This document shows, in pieces, positions 43,545 to 52,522 of a stretch of DNA of 64,000 nucleotides. Positions within the stretch are counted from its first letter, which is position 1, and the number at the start of each line of letters is the position of its first letter. The notes beneath the pieces are model-generated. The model ran no database searches. It saw nothing but the letters and a program-made list of their open reading frames with translations, and was not told the DNA's origin. The position numbers were made by a program, and so were the translations under genes. The DNA comes from JBCBKL01 sp038521825 (GTDB lineage Bacteria; Pseudomonadota; Alphaproteobacteria; Rhodobacterales; Rhodobacteraceae): positions 1 through 64,000 of the forward strand of contig JBCBKL010000014.1 of assembly GCA_038521825.1 (NCBI GenBank), given 5' to 3'.

Positions 43545-44263
43545 GTTCGCGTCCCGCTTTCGATCACCCTGGTCTGGGATGACCCCACCAGAACGACGGT
43601 TCGCATATCGGCGATGTCCTGGCTCGCATCGGCCAGTCGGACGACACGCAACTCCTCATCCGGGGTCGATACTGCGCGGGCAAATATCATCACGCGCTCG
43701 GGCTCGCAGACTTCACGCAACACCGTCAGGGCGCGACCGAACCCTTCGGGCCGGGCCTTGGAGCTTGGGTTGTAAAACGCCATTGCAAAATCGGCTTCCG
43801 CAGCGAGCCGCAGACGGCGTTCGATCATCGACGCGGGTTTGAGGTTATCGCTGAGATTGATTGCACAAAAATCGTGACCCAGCGGTGCGCCCGCGCGGGC
43901 GGCGGCTGCCAGCATGGCTGTAATCCCCGGCAGCACGCGAATGTCGACCTCGCCCCAATCAGCGGCACCGTTTTCAAACGCTTCGAACACGGCGGCGGCC
44001 ATCGCGAACACGCCCGGATCGCCGGAACTGACGACCACGACGCGATGGCCCTGCTTCGCGAGCGTCAGTGCACGTGCCGCGCGATCCAATTCCACCCGAT
44101 TGTCGCTTTCATGAAGCGTCAATCCGGGACGCGGGCCGATACGGCGGACATAGGGGATGTAGCCGATAATATCCGTGGCGGCTTCAATGGCTGCGCTGAC
44201 CTCGGGCGTGATCATGTCTTCGGACCCGGGACCAAGGCCGACGATCGTCACCCAGCCGGTCAT
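43511..44263 (-). CDS. cobJ: Precorrin-3B C17-methyltransferase CobJ
   Basis: Tetrapyrrole methylase, 250 residues, which methylates C17 and contracts the ring. Motifs: VTIVGLGPGSEDMITPEVSA at the start, DIIGYIPYVRRIGPRPGLT, VVVVSSGDPGVFAMAAAVFE, and LPGITAMLAAAARAGAPLG. It overlaps cobI by 4 bases upstream and converges with cobK at the 3' end with a 34-base overlap. Confidence 0.95.
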   Translation of the reverse strand: MTGWVTIVGLGPGSEDMITPEVSAAIEAATDIIGYIPYVRRIGPRPGLTLHESDNRVELDRAARALTLAKQGHRVVVVSSGDPGVFAMAAAVFEAFENGAADWGEVDIRVLPGITAMLAAAARAGAPLGHDFCAINLSDNLKPASMIERRLRLAAEADFAMAFYNPSSKARPEGFGRALTVLREVCEPERVMIFARAVSTPDEELRVVRLADASQDIADMRTVVLVGSSQTRVIESGTRTYVYTPRSAPA

Positions 44264-44985
44264 GGTCGCCGTCCCTGACCGTGGACGATGATGATCGAAA
44301 AATAGGGCATTGGCTCGCAGCCGACCTCCGACAACGGGCGAACGCGCTGGCCGTCCATGCTTGCGAATTCGACGAGTACAGCCCGAGCCGCCTTGCCCGT
44401 TGCCTCAAGCGCGCGGCGCACCTTTGGCAGGTTGCGCCCGATCTTCATCACCACCAGCGCGTCGGCCTGCGCCATCGCATGGGTCAGGGCGTGTTCATCA
44501 AGCGTGCCCATTACAGTTGTCAGAACGTCGTCACCCCAGGTGATCGGGGTACCGCTCGCGGTCCAGGCTGCGGACATGCCAGTGATCGCTGGGATCACTT
44601 CGATAGGGATCACTTCCTTCAATCGCGTATAGAGGTGCATGAACGAGCCGTAAAAGAAGGGGTCGCCCTCGCACAGCACGACCACGTCCTCGCCGGTCTC
44701 GACAAGGGCCTTCAGGTGCGCGGTACAATCTGCGTAGAAGTCGGACAGGATTGCATTATAGCGCGGGTCGTTCAGTGGGATCTCGGTCGTGACCGGGTAC
44801 TCCATCGGGAATTCGGTCGCATCGGCGCCCAACATGTCCTTGACGATCGTCCGCGCACGGCCAGGACGACCGGCCTTACGGAAAAACGCGATGTTGCCGG
44901 CGTTTCGAACCAGTCGATCCGCGCGAACGCTCATCAGGTCCGGATCGCCGGGGCCAAGGCCGACGCCGTAAAGTATCCCGGTCAT
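44260..44985 (-). CDS. cobI: Precorrin-2 C20-methyltransferase CobI
   Basis: Tetrapyrrole methylase, 241 residues, precorrin-2 to precorrin-3A. It begins MTGILYGVGLGPGDPDLMSV, has VVVLCEGDPFFYGSFMHLY (the CobI/CbiL motif) and VIPAITGMSAAWTASGTPI. Start and stop overlap cobH and cobJ by 4 bases each, so the run is translationally coupled. Confidence 0.95.
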   Translation of the reverse strand: MTGILYGVGLGPGDPDLMSVRADRLVRNAGNIAFFRKAGRPGRARTIVKDMLGADATEFPMEYPVTTEIPLNDPRYNAILSDFYADCTAHLKALVETGEDVVVLCEGDPFFYGSFMHLYTRLKEVIPIEVIPAITGMSAAWTASGTPITWGDDVLTTVMGTLDEHALTHAMAQADALVVMKIGRNLPKVRRALEATGKAARAVLVEFASMDGQRVRPLSEVGCEPMPYFSIIIVHGQGRRP

Positions 44986-45611
44986 TCGGTGCGGCTCGCG
45001 ATGGCGTTGATGGCAGCCACGGTGATCGCGCTACCGCCCAGACGGCCCTCGACGATGATACTGGGGGCAGGTTGGGCCTCCCATAAAGCTTCCTTGCTTT
45101 CACGGGCCCCGACAAAGCCCACCGGACAGCCGATGATGGCGGAAGGGCGGGGGCAATCATCATCTTCCAGCATTTCCAGAAGGTGGAAAAGAGCCGTCGG
45201 CGCGTTCCCGATGGCAACGACCGAACCGTCCAGCATAGGCCGCCAGAGCTCAAGTGCCGCAGCGGACCGCGTGGTGCCAAGATCCTTCGCCAGTTCTGGC
45301 ACCTTCGGATCGCGCAACGTGCAGACCACGGCATTCTCCGCAGGCAGGCGTTTCCGGGTCACCCCTTCGCTGACCATGTAGGCGTCGCAAAGGATCGGTG
45401 CGCCGGCCTCCAAAGCCGTCCGAGCCGCCGCTATAGCGCCGTCTGAGATTTGCACGTGCTGTTCCAGTCCGACCATGCCTGCCGCGTGGATCATGCGGAC
45501 AACCACCTGTTCTTCGTCTGTGTTGAAGGGGTCGAGATGGGCCTCGCGCCGGATTGTCGCGAAGCTTTCCAGATAGATGGCTGCCCCGTCTTTTTCGTAT
45601 TGGTATGGCAT
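44982..45611 (-). CDS. cobH: Precorrin-8X methylmutase CobH
   Basis: Methylmutase of 209 residues that moves a methyl group from C11 to C12, giving hydrogenobyrinic acid. The catalytic His lies in VRMIHAAGMVGLEQHVQ (about residue 43), and the conserved cofactor-region stretches AIGNAPTALFHLLEML and IIGCPVGFVGARESKEAL are present. It starts 2 bases after the cobG stop. Confidence 0.96.
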   Translation of the reverse strand: MPYQYEKDGAAIYLESFATIRREAHLDPFNTDEEQVVVRMIHAAGMVGLEQHVQISDGAIAAARTALEAGAPILCDAYMVSEGVTRKRLPAENAVVCTLRDPKVPELAKDLGTTRSAAALELWRPMLDGSVVAIGNAPTALFHLLEMLEDDDCPRPSAIIGCPVGFVGARESKEALWEAQPAPSIIVEGRLGGSAITVAAINAIASRTE

Positions 45612-45613
45612 TG

Positions 45614-46750
45614 TCAGTCGCTGATTTCCTTTACGAGCGCATCGACGCTCAGCCCGCGCTGCCGGGGCTCATCCCACGCCGCTCCGTCAGTGACAAGATC
45701 GAAGCCGCCATTCGCCGCCACGACCGTCACGTCGGATGCTCCGGGTCGGGCACAGCCCTTCTGGCATCCCGAAACATGAAGCGTCTTGCCCGCGGGCATA
45801 TGTGCCGACAGCCGTTTCGCAACATCACGTGTTGGTCCAAGCGCCTGCGGACATCCCGGCGTTCCGGTGCAGGTATCGACCCGAAGCAACGGATCGTCAG
45901 GATTCGTGATGAAATCCGGCGCTTCCACATCGTTAGCGTCCATCAGCAGAACAAGCCGGTTCACCATAGGACGCATGGCGGTTGCACCCGTCTCCGAAAC
46001 CAAACGGGCCAGGGCGCCTGAATCAAGTGAGCCAAACGGCGCGCCCAGAATCTGACCCTTGCTGTTCCTACCGGGTTCGAGTGTGTGATGCGGCTGCCTT
46101 GGCTTCGCGTCGAGCCAGATACCCGGAAGTAGTGTGCGCCCGAGATGGCGGACCATGCGCCCGGCGTCCCGTCCGCCCGTTTCCACAAACCAATCGACCA
46201 TTTCGATAAGGACTTCTATCACGTCATCTTCGGCGACGATCCGGCCCTTTGCCGCGCCGTCTGCGCGCAACAGAATCCTGCCGTCGTTAGTGAGTTCGAT
46301 CCGGAAGTCTGCTGAGCAGGATTGCAGGTGAGAACAGCGCCCGGTGTCGAGGGCAAAACCCGTCTTGGCCGGTAATTCCGGCAGGCGAGGTAGCGCATCC
46401 ATCAAGCTGGTCATCAGCCTGTGGGTCAGGTCACCGTCAATCCAATCATGGGTCACGATCACGGTGCGGCGGTCTTCGATCAGCGGGTTGGCATGCACCA
46501 CACCGATCTCGATGAGCCGATCCATCAGAAGCGGGTAGTCGCCCTCCGATACTCCACGTATCTGCAGGTTTGCCCGGCTGGTCAGGTCGATTGAACCATT
46601 GCCGAAGCTCTTGGCCGCATTACAAAGGGCTGCAATCTGCGCTGCATTTATCTCGCCCATCCAAGGCCGAACGCGCACGACAAGCCCGTCGCCCGACATC
46701 ATGGGGCGATACGCGCTTGGGCACCATCCATGAACCTGCGGCGCGCTCAT
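45614..46750 (-). CDS. cobG: Precorrin-3B synthase CobG
   Basis: Oxygen-dependent ring-contraction monooxygenase of 378 residues, related to sulfite/nitrite reductases. The Fe4S4/siroheme-type cysteine set is in DTCTGTPGCPQALG and HVSGCQKGCARPG (about residues 292-340). Its presence marks the aerobic route. It overlaps the cobN stop by 4 bases. Confidence 0.93.
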   Translation of the reverse strand: MSAPQVHGWCPSAYRPMMSGDGLVVRVRPWMGEINAAQIAALCNAAKSFGNGSIDLTSRANLQIRGVSEGDYPLLMDRLIEIGVVHANPLIEDRRTVIVTHDWIDGDLTHRLMTSLMDALPRLPELPAKTGFALDTGRCSHLQSCSADFRIELTNDGRILLRADGAAKGRIVAEDDVIEVLIEMVDWFVETGGRDAGRMVRHLGRTLLPGIWLDAKPRQPHHTLEPGRNSKGQILGAPFGSLDSGALARLVSETGATAMRPMVNRLVLLMDANDVEAPDFITNPDDPLLRVDTCTGTPGCPQALGPTRDVAKRLSAHMPAGKTLHVSGCQKGCARPGASDVTVVAANGGFDLVTDGAAWDEPRQRGLSVDALVKEISD

Positions 46751-49700
46751 TCGGCGGCCCCTAATGCGGCCTGAATGGAATTGCGCCGGGTCACCCAGAG
46801 CCCGGCGTCACGCAACGCGGCAAAGCGGTCTTGCATGGCGTCCAGCGCCTCGGGGTTGGCATCGGCCAGAAAGGCACGTGTCGTGGGTTCGCCAAGGGTG
46901 GCGTCGTAATAAAGATCAAAGAGATGCGCCGGGACCGCTGCGGCGAGATGCGCAAAGGCAGCCATGTTTTCGAGGGTCGCCGCGATCTCCGCCGCACCGC
47001 GAAAACCGTGCCGTTTCATACCTGCAATCCAGGCGGGGTTCGCTGCGCGGGCCTGAACCACACGCGCGACTTCTTCGGTCAGGGCACGTGCCCGGGGCCG
47101 GTCCGGATTGGTCGCATCAAGATGATAGATACGCCCGTTGCCCCCGGCCGCTGCCTGTGCTGCAGCAAATCCAGCCTCGTGTGCCGCGTAATCCTCGGCC
47201 AGCAGAATGTCGGTTTCCGGCAGGTCCTGTGTGTGGACGAACGTATCCGCCTGCGCCACGCGGTGTCGGATGCCGTCCGGGTCTTGCCGCGCCTCGTCGC
47301 CGGTCAACGCCCAGCTTGCGGCCGCCAGCCACGCCTCACCGGCTGCGCGGCGGGACGCCTCATCATAGGCCGTCAGGTTTGGACCCATGCCAACGCCATA
47401 ACGCCCCGGTTGAGGTCCGAACACACGATTGGCCGCGTCGCCCACATAGGGGTTCCAATCGGTTGCCTCGTCCCGCGCGGCGAGGGTCCGAACGGCCTGC
47501 GCAAAGAGTGCCGACAGAGTTGGAAAGACATCGCGGAACAGCCCGGACACCCGTAGGGTTACGTCGATGCGGGGGCGTTCGAGTTCAGTGATTGGCAAAA
47601 CCTCGATGCCCGAAACCCGCTCGGATCCGGCATCCCATACCGGCCGAATGCCCATGAGATGCAACGCCATGGCGAAATCCTCGCCCGCAGTCCGCATGGT
47701 TGCCGACCCCCAGAGATCGACAATCAGGCCGCGCGGCCAATCGCCTTCGTCCTGCAAATGGCGGCGCATCAACTCTTCGCCCAGCGTGACGCCCTGCGCG
47801 TAGGCGGCGCGGGTCGGCACACTGCGGGGATCGGTCGTGTAGAGGTTGCGCCCGGTTGGCAGAACGTCCTGTCGGCCGCGGAACGGAGAGCCCGACGGCC
47901 CTGCGTCGATCCGTTTGCCGTTCAGAGCGTCGATCAAGGCATTGCGCTCGGCTGCGGCCGAGGTCGAAATGTCGAACGCATCACAGTCTGACCTATCCCG
48001 GCCCCAGATATGCAGGCCATCGCCGAACTGGCTGTCTTTGACGTCACATACAAACTGATCGATGCGTGTGATCGCCTCGAAGCTGCAGGCGGCAGCGTTC
48101 AGGCCAAGATCATCCTCGACCCCAAGCGCTTGTGCTTCGGCGCGGATGTCATCCTGCAGACGATCGCGCCGTTTCGGATCAAGGCCGCCCGCATTAGAAA
48201 ACTCGTCTAGCAATGCTTCGAGCCGCGCCAGCCGAAGGGGCGCGCCGGATTGAACAAGCGGTGGAGGTACATGCCCCAGTGTGATTGCCCCGATCCGCCG
48301 TTTGGCCTGCGCCGCTTCGCCCGGATCGTTGACGATGAATGGATAGATCACGGGCAGGTCGCCGGTCAGGGCGTCGGGCCAGCAGTGTTTCGACAACGCG
48401 ACCGCCTTGCCCGGTAGCCATTCAAGCGTTCCATGCGCGCCGATATGGATCAGCCCGTCGACATGGTGCTGCATCCACAGATAAAAGGCGACGTAGCTGT
48501 GGCGCGGCACGCGAGAGAGGTCGTGGTATTCGGTATCCCTTTGCGTCGGAGAGCCGCGCTCAGGCTGCATGGCGACGATGACATTGCCCCGGTTCAGGAT
48601 CGGCAGGGCGATGGTGTTGTCTGTCGCGTCCGGATCATCCTCAGGACGACCCCAAGCCTGGTGCAGGTCGGTGCGGAGTGATGCAGGTAAGTCAGCCAGT
48701 GCTTCTTTATAGTTCGCCAAAGGCCACGCGATTTGCGCATGGTTCAGATCGAAGGCCGATAGACTGGACTCGGCCGTGTGTCCGGACGCAATCAAATCCT
48801 CAAGCATGGCCGCTGCCGACGCAATGGCGTCAAGGCCGACGGCATGGGCCGCATTCCAGTTTCGCCCCGGATAGGTCGACAGAACAAGGGCCAGTTTGCG
48901 GTCCTGTGCCGGGGCCACTGAAAGACGATGCCACGCTGCGACCCGCTCAGCCACAGCCGCGATCCGGTCATCCTGCGGTGTATGGACGTGGCGAGCGAAT
49001 TCGAGATGCGGATCTTTTGCTTCGGGTTCCTTGAATGACGCCACACCGGCAAAAAGGCGGCCATCCACCTCGGGCAGCACGACATGCATCGCCAGATCGG
49101 CGGGCGAAAGTCCGCGCTCCGCCTCGGCCCATGCCTTTTCCCCCGACGTGGCGAGCGCCACCTGAAAGACCGGAACGTCTGCAGCATCAAGCGGCGATGA
49201 TCCTTCGGCCCCGCGACCCGAAAACGACGTGGCATTGACGATTGATACGGGGCGCAGATGGGCAACCTGCCGTTTCAGCCAGCCAGCAACTTCAGGCGCC
49301 TTGAGCGACGGGGCGAACAGCCCCATGACGGCAAATCCCTTGGCCCGCAGCGCATCGAAAAGTGCCTCCACCGGCTTCAGGTCGGCCGCGACAAGATATG
49401 ACCGATAAAATACGACGAGGATAAGCGGGGTTTCTTCAGCGCCCCGCGCAAGGACCGGACAAGCCACCCCATCTTCGGGCGTCCAGCCACCCACAGTTGA
49501 CAGTGCGGTGTTAGACCTGACCGGGCCCGCATAAAACCCGGAGGCCAAGGCCATCTGAGCCAGTGCCGCCTGGGCCCCAACCGCGCCGCCTGCATCGCAA
49601 AGATGCTGAAGACGCCGCAATGTCGAAGCCGGCAGGGTCGAGATTTCGTCAAGGCGCGGATCCGTCCGGCCATCGGCTGGCAAAACCGCCAAAGCGATGT

Positions 49701-50031
49701 TTTTCTCGCGTGCGAGTGCCTCGATCTGCTGCAGTCCGTACGACCAGTAGGGCACGCCGCCGATAAGCCGGATCAGGATACCTTTCGTTCCGCAGAGCGT
49801 TTGCTCGACATAGGTGTCGACGGAGAGCGGATGCTTGAGCGCGGCGATGTTGGCCAGCCGCAAGGTGGGCATCCTCCCATCTGGACCACCGCCGCGATGC
49901 CAGCCCGCGGCAAACGCCCCGAGATCGGAGTCGGAAAAGCTGAGCATCGTGAGGTCCGCGGGGGATTGACCGAGATCGGTTGGCGTCTCGGTTTCCTCAA
50001 GCCCGTGGCTCTCACGAAAGACGACGTGCAT
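46747..50031 (-). CDS. cobN: Cobaltochelatase subunit CobN
   Basis: Large subunit of the ATP-dependent cobaltochelatase, 1094 residues, which inserts cobalt into hydrogenobyrinic acid a,c-diamide with CobS and CobT. Conserved stretches include HHVDGLIHIGAHGTLEWLPG, where substrate and metal bind, and VIYPFIVNDPGEAAQAKRR. At the C-terminus WNPYVGDAANRVFGPQPGRY and ETDILLAEDYAAHEAGF follow. The length is slightly below the common 1200-1270 but within the range for this group. cobS and cobT are not in the window. The start lies 6 bases after the cobW stop. Confidence 0.95.
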   Translation of the reverse strand: MHVVFRESHGLEETETPTDLGQSPADLTMLSFSDSDLGAFAAGWHRGGGPDGRMPTLRLANIAALKHPLSVDTYVEQTLCGTKGILIRLIGGVPYWSYGLQQIEALAREKNIALAVLPADGRTDPRLDEISTLPASTLRRLQHLCDAGGAVGAQAALAQMALASGFYAGPVRSNTALSTVGGWTPEDGVACPVLARGAEETPLILVVFYRSYLVAADLKPVEALFDALRAKGFAVMGLFAPSLKAPEVAGWLKRQVAHLRPVSIVNATSFSGRGAEGSSPLDAADVPVFQVALATSGEKAWAEAERGLSPADLAMHVVLPEVDGRLFAGVASFKEPEAKDPHLEFARHVHTPQDDRIAAVAERVAAWHRLSVAPAQDRKLALVLSTYPGRNWNAAHAVGLDAIASAAAMLEDLIASGHTAESSLSAFDLNHAQIAWPLANYKEALADLPASLRTDLHQAWGRPEDDPDATDNTIALPILNRGNVIVAMQPERGSPTQRDTEYHDLSRVPRHSYVAFYLWMQHHVDGLIHIGAHGTLEWLPGKAVALSKHCWPDALTGDLPVIYPFIVNDPGEAAQAKRRIGAITLGHVPPPLVQSGAPLRLARLEALLDEFSNAGGLDPKRRDRLQDDIRAEAQALGVEDDLGLNAAACSFEAITRIDQFVCDVKDSQFGDGLHIWGRDRSDCDAFDISTSAAAERNALIDALNGKRIDAGPSGSPFRGRQDVLPTGRNLYTTDPRSVPTRAAYAQGVTLGEELMRRHLQDEGDWPRGLIVDLWGSATMRTAGEDFAMALHLMGIRPVWDAGSERVSGIEVLPITELERPRIDVTLRVSGLFRDVFPTLSALFAQAVRTLAARDEATDWNPYVGDAANRVFGPQPGRYGVGMGPNLTAYDEASRRAAGEAWLAAASWALTGDEARQDPDGIRHRVAQADTFVHTQDLPETDILLAEDYAAHEAGFAAAQAAAGGNGRIYHLDATNPDRPRARALTEEVARVVQARAANPAWIAGMKRHGFRGAAEIAATLENMAAFAHLAAAVPAHLFDLYYDATLGEPTTRAFLADANPEALDAMQDRFAALRDAGLWVTRRNSIQAALGAAE

Positions 50032-50037
50032 ACTGGG

Positions 50038-51093
50038 TTACTCGGCAGCGGCCCGTTCGGGGGCAAGAACAGCGCGGATTGCCGCCGCGTCGATATCATC
50101 ATGCTCGGCGATCACTACGAGACGGCCTGCGCGGTCTTCGTCAGGGCGCCACGGTCGGTCGTATTGATGCCGCACGCGCGCACCGACGGCCTGTACAAGC
50201 AGACGCATCGGTTTGCCCACGACATTGGCATATCCCTTGACCCGCAGAACGTTCTGTTGATGGGCCAGCATCCGGATCCGCGCCACCAGATCCTCGGGAT
50301 CGGCGAATTCGGGGACATCCATGACGATGCTGTCAAAATCCTCATGATCGTGATCATGCGGACCGTCGTGATGCGAGGGGCGGGCCTCCAGGTCGTGTTC
50401 GGCCGCGGCCTCAAGGCCCAAGACGACGCGCGGATCGACAATGCCCTCGGCCACTTCGACAACGGGCAGGGGGCGCGGCGCGACATCGGCAATGATGGTC
50501 TTGGCCTGCTCGATACCGACCGGACCGGCGAGATCGGGCTTCGTGAGCAGGATCAGATCGGCGCATGAGATCTGGTCGTCGAACAACTCCGACAGCGGCG
50601 TTTCGTGATCCAGTCCTTCATCGGCCAGCCGCTGCGCATCTACCGCCGCCACGTCTGGCGCGAAACGACCCGCTGCGACGGCCTCGGCATCCGCCAGCGC
50701 GATGACGCCATCCACAGTGATCTTCGAACGGATATCCGGCCAGTCGAAGGCCTTCAGCAGCGGCTTGGGCAGGGCAAGGCCGGAGGTTTCGATCAAAATG
50801 TGTTCGGGCCTGGGCTCCAGCGCCATCAGCGCCTCGATGGTTGGGATGAAGTCATCCGCCACCTTGCAGCAGATGCAGCCATTGGCCAGTTCCATGATGT
50901 TCTCCGCCGGACAATCCGGGATGGCACACCCCTTGAGAATCTCGCCATCAACGCCGACATCGCCGAATTCGTTGACGACGACGGCCAGCCGCTTGCCGCC
51001 CGGGTTCTGCATCAGGTGCGAGATCAGGGTTGTCTTGCCCGAGCCGAGAAAGCCGGTGATGACGGTTACTGGGACTTTGTTTAGGTCGGTCAT
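50038..51093 (-). CDS. cobW: CobW GTP-binding metallochaperone
   Basis: P-loop GTPase of the COG0523 family, 351 residues, proposed to deliver cobalt to the chelatase. The P-loop is ITGFLGSGKTTLISH. The metal-binding CxCC is in LANGCICCKVADDF (about residues 70-83), and a His/Asp-rich stretch HHDGPHDHDHEDFDS near residue 240 could hold metal. A C-terminal CobW_C domain follows. It starts 1 base after the DUF1636 stop, so the two are co-translated. Confidence 0.94.
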   Translation of the reverse strand: MTDLNKVPVTVITGFLGSGKTTLISHLMQNPGGKRLAVVVNEFGDVGVDGEILKGCAIPDCPAENIMELANGCICCKVADDFIPTIEALMALEPRPEHILIETSGLALPKPLLKAFDWPDIRSKITVDGVIALADAEAVAAGRFAPDVAAVDAQRLADEGLDHETPLSELFDDQISCADLILLTKPDLAGPVGIEQAKTIIADVAPRPLPVVEVAEGIVDPRVVLGLEAAAEHDLEARPSHHDGPHDHDHEDFDSIVMDVPEFADPEDLVARIRMLAHQQNVLRVKGYANVVGKPMRLLVQAVGARVRHQYDRPWRPDEDRAGRLVVIAEHDDIDAAAIRAVLAPERAAAE

Positions 51094-51094
51094 A

Positions 51095-51469
51095 TCAGAA
51101 CTCCTGCGGGGGAATGCGGGCGATGCAGTTTTTGCGGAAATGTTCCGGGCGCTCGCGCCACGGGACGAGGCCGTCGGGCGTGGCAGCGTATTTGGAGACG
51201 CCTTCCACGACCATGTCTGCGTCGCGGTCTTCCATCAGATTACCGTAGACATAGGTCCAGCGCTGCGCGCCTCCGCGCACGGCGACTGAACAACCCGAAG
51301 AGCAGTTGGAGAGGCACTCAACGGCTTTGAGTGTCACACCTTCCGGCATGGTGCGGTTCGCCAGTTCCGCATGGAGTGCTTCGCCGGGGCGCGTGCCGCC
51401 TTCGGGCACGTCGAGCGCGCGGCGGCATTTCACGCAGACCAAGAGTTCCACAGGTGGCAGATCGGCCAT
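51095..51469 (-). CDS. DUF1636 cysteine-rich protein, first gene of the cobW-cobN operon
   Basis: A 124-residue protein with cysteines in LLVCVKCRRALDVPEG (CxxC) and VECLSNCSSGCSVAV (C-x3-C-x3-C), the pattern of the DUF1636 family, thioredoxin-like ferredoxins that may bind a 2Fe-2S cluster or metal. Its function is not established. It lies between a cobalamin riboswitch and cobW, suggesting a role in cobalt handling or in electron supply to CobG. ATG at 51469 follows AGGGA; the longer open frame upstream runs through the riboswitch and is not coding. Confidence 0.88.
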   Translation of the reverse strand: MADLPPVELLVCVKCRRALDVPEGGTRPGEALHAELANRTMPEGVTLKAVECLSNCSSGCSVAVRGGAQRWTYVYGNLMEDRDADMVVEGVSKYAATPDGLVPWRERPEHFRKNCIARIPPQEF

Positions 51470-51478
51470 GTCATTTCC

Positions 51479-51491
51479 CTGTCGGGGACAG
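51479..51491 (-). promoter_or_regulatory. Hairpin next to the ribosome site of the DUF1636 gene
   Basis: CTGTC-GGG-GACAG forms a 5-bp stem that ends at the AGGGA ribosome site, 10 bases before the ATG at 51469. It could be the translational output of the riboswitch at 51566-51758. The stem is short, so confidence is low. Confidence 0.35.
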
Positions 51492-51565
51492 CATGGCAGA
51501 TGGCGGGCGGCAGATGGCCGTGGCTTCCCGACACCCGGCACACCCCGTCCGGTTTCGTCCTTCGT

Positions 51566-51758
51566 TGGCTGGCAGGTCTCCCGGCTTGCGGATCTCGGGG
51601 CTTTTGGCCTCTGCGGCTGCCCTGCCTTCCCGGCCTTTTGCCAGTGGCGTGGAGCACCCTTTCCGGTCACGGTCGCGGGGGCGGCTGCGTTTGGACCTGT
51701 CGGGTCCTCGGCATTCCCTTTTCACCCGGGACACGCCCGGGCACCAGTCTGACCGTAG
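51566..51758 (-). ncRNA. Cobalamin riboswitch upstream of DUF1636-cobW-cobN
   Basis: On the minus strand it opens near GGTGCCCGGGCG (51744), continues through GGGTGAAAAGGGAATGCCG and a GCCCCCGCGACCGTGA core, and ends in the B12 box AGCCGGGAGACCTGCC (51571-51586). All conserved cobalamin aptamer blocks are present in order. It should repress the long run from the DUF1636 gene to cobJ when cobalamin is abundant. An insert of extra sequence near 51690-51720 makes it longer than the first riboswitch. Confidence 0.92.
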
Positions 51759-51844
51759 TGCGCCCGCCCAGATACAGAGTCAAGCGCGAACGCGATGGTG
51801 CTGTTGCGTCGCCGTTGCTAGTCTCGGTCCAATAGGAGGTGGCC

Positions 51845-52452
51845 GTGTTGCAAAAGATCATCGTCTGGGACTTTGAAGGCGTGCTGAACGCGAACATCGT
51901 GGATGGACGCTTTGTTTGGGTTGACACGTTGCAGGATGATTGGGGCGTCGACGTAAGGGCGCTTGCAGGGCACATGTTTCACCCCGACCGCGCGGGTCAG
52001 ATCATGCGCGGGCGAGTGGATCTGCGTGACGAATTGATCGCTTGGCTGGACATAGAAGGCCATCACATCGACGGCGATGCTTTCCTATCCTACTGGTTTG
52101 CCAAGGACGCCCGTCCTGACGCCGAAATTTGCAGCACCTGAACCGGTCAAATGCACGGCATGTCATTGGCACCAACAACGAGAGGCGGCGGGCGGCCTAC
52201 ATCGAAGACCAGATGAGCTTTGGCAGCCTGGTCGAGCAGGTCTTTGCCTCGGGACGCATCGGCCACGCAAAACCGGACCCGGAATTCTTCGGTCACATCG
52301 AAGCGTGAAGTAGCGCGCCGGCATCTGCCCATGTGCTGATTGATGACACAAAGCGCAACGTGGATGCTGCGCTTGGGCGGGGCTGGCAGGCGTTTCATTT
52401 TGGTGACGAGACGCGCGCCAACCTTGGCGCATTTCTGGATCAGGTGACATGA
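51845..52452 (+). pseudogene. Broken HAD-family hydrolase gene (frameshift plus nonsense)
   Basis: A GTG start with AGGAGG upstream opens a HAD-like protein with motif I region IVWDFEGVLN. The frame stops at TGA 52139-52141. In another frame the protein continues with HVIGTNNERRRAAYIEDQ (motif II) and GHAKPDPEFF (motif III Lys), is cut by TGA at 52306-52308, and resumes in the same frame with HVLIDDTKRNVDAALGRGW (motif IV). One missing base in the ACCTGA context near 52140 would repair the first lesion. Two independent lesions suggest a true pseudogene and make a single read error unlikely. It lies between the riboswitch and cobO. Confidence 0.8.
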
Positions 52453-52522
52453 TCGGTCCAAGAACTCTGGCACCTCTCCTGAAATGATGTCACCAACAGG
52501 CCCGTAATCCCCGGAGGACCCA

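Noticed and set aside
49603..50568. Plus-strand open frame of 321 codons across cobN and cobW
   Set aside because: Antisense to two well-supported genes, and it runs across their junction. No ribosome site or recognisable protein features.
51306..51876. Several plus-strand open frames of 148-181 codons
   Set aside because: They cover the cobalamin riboswitch and DUF1636 gene on the opposite strand. The conserved RNA blocks explain the sequence better.
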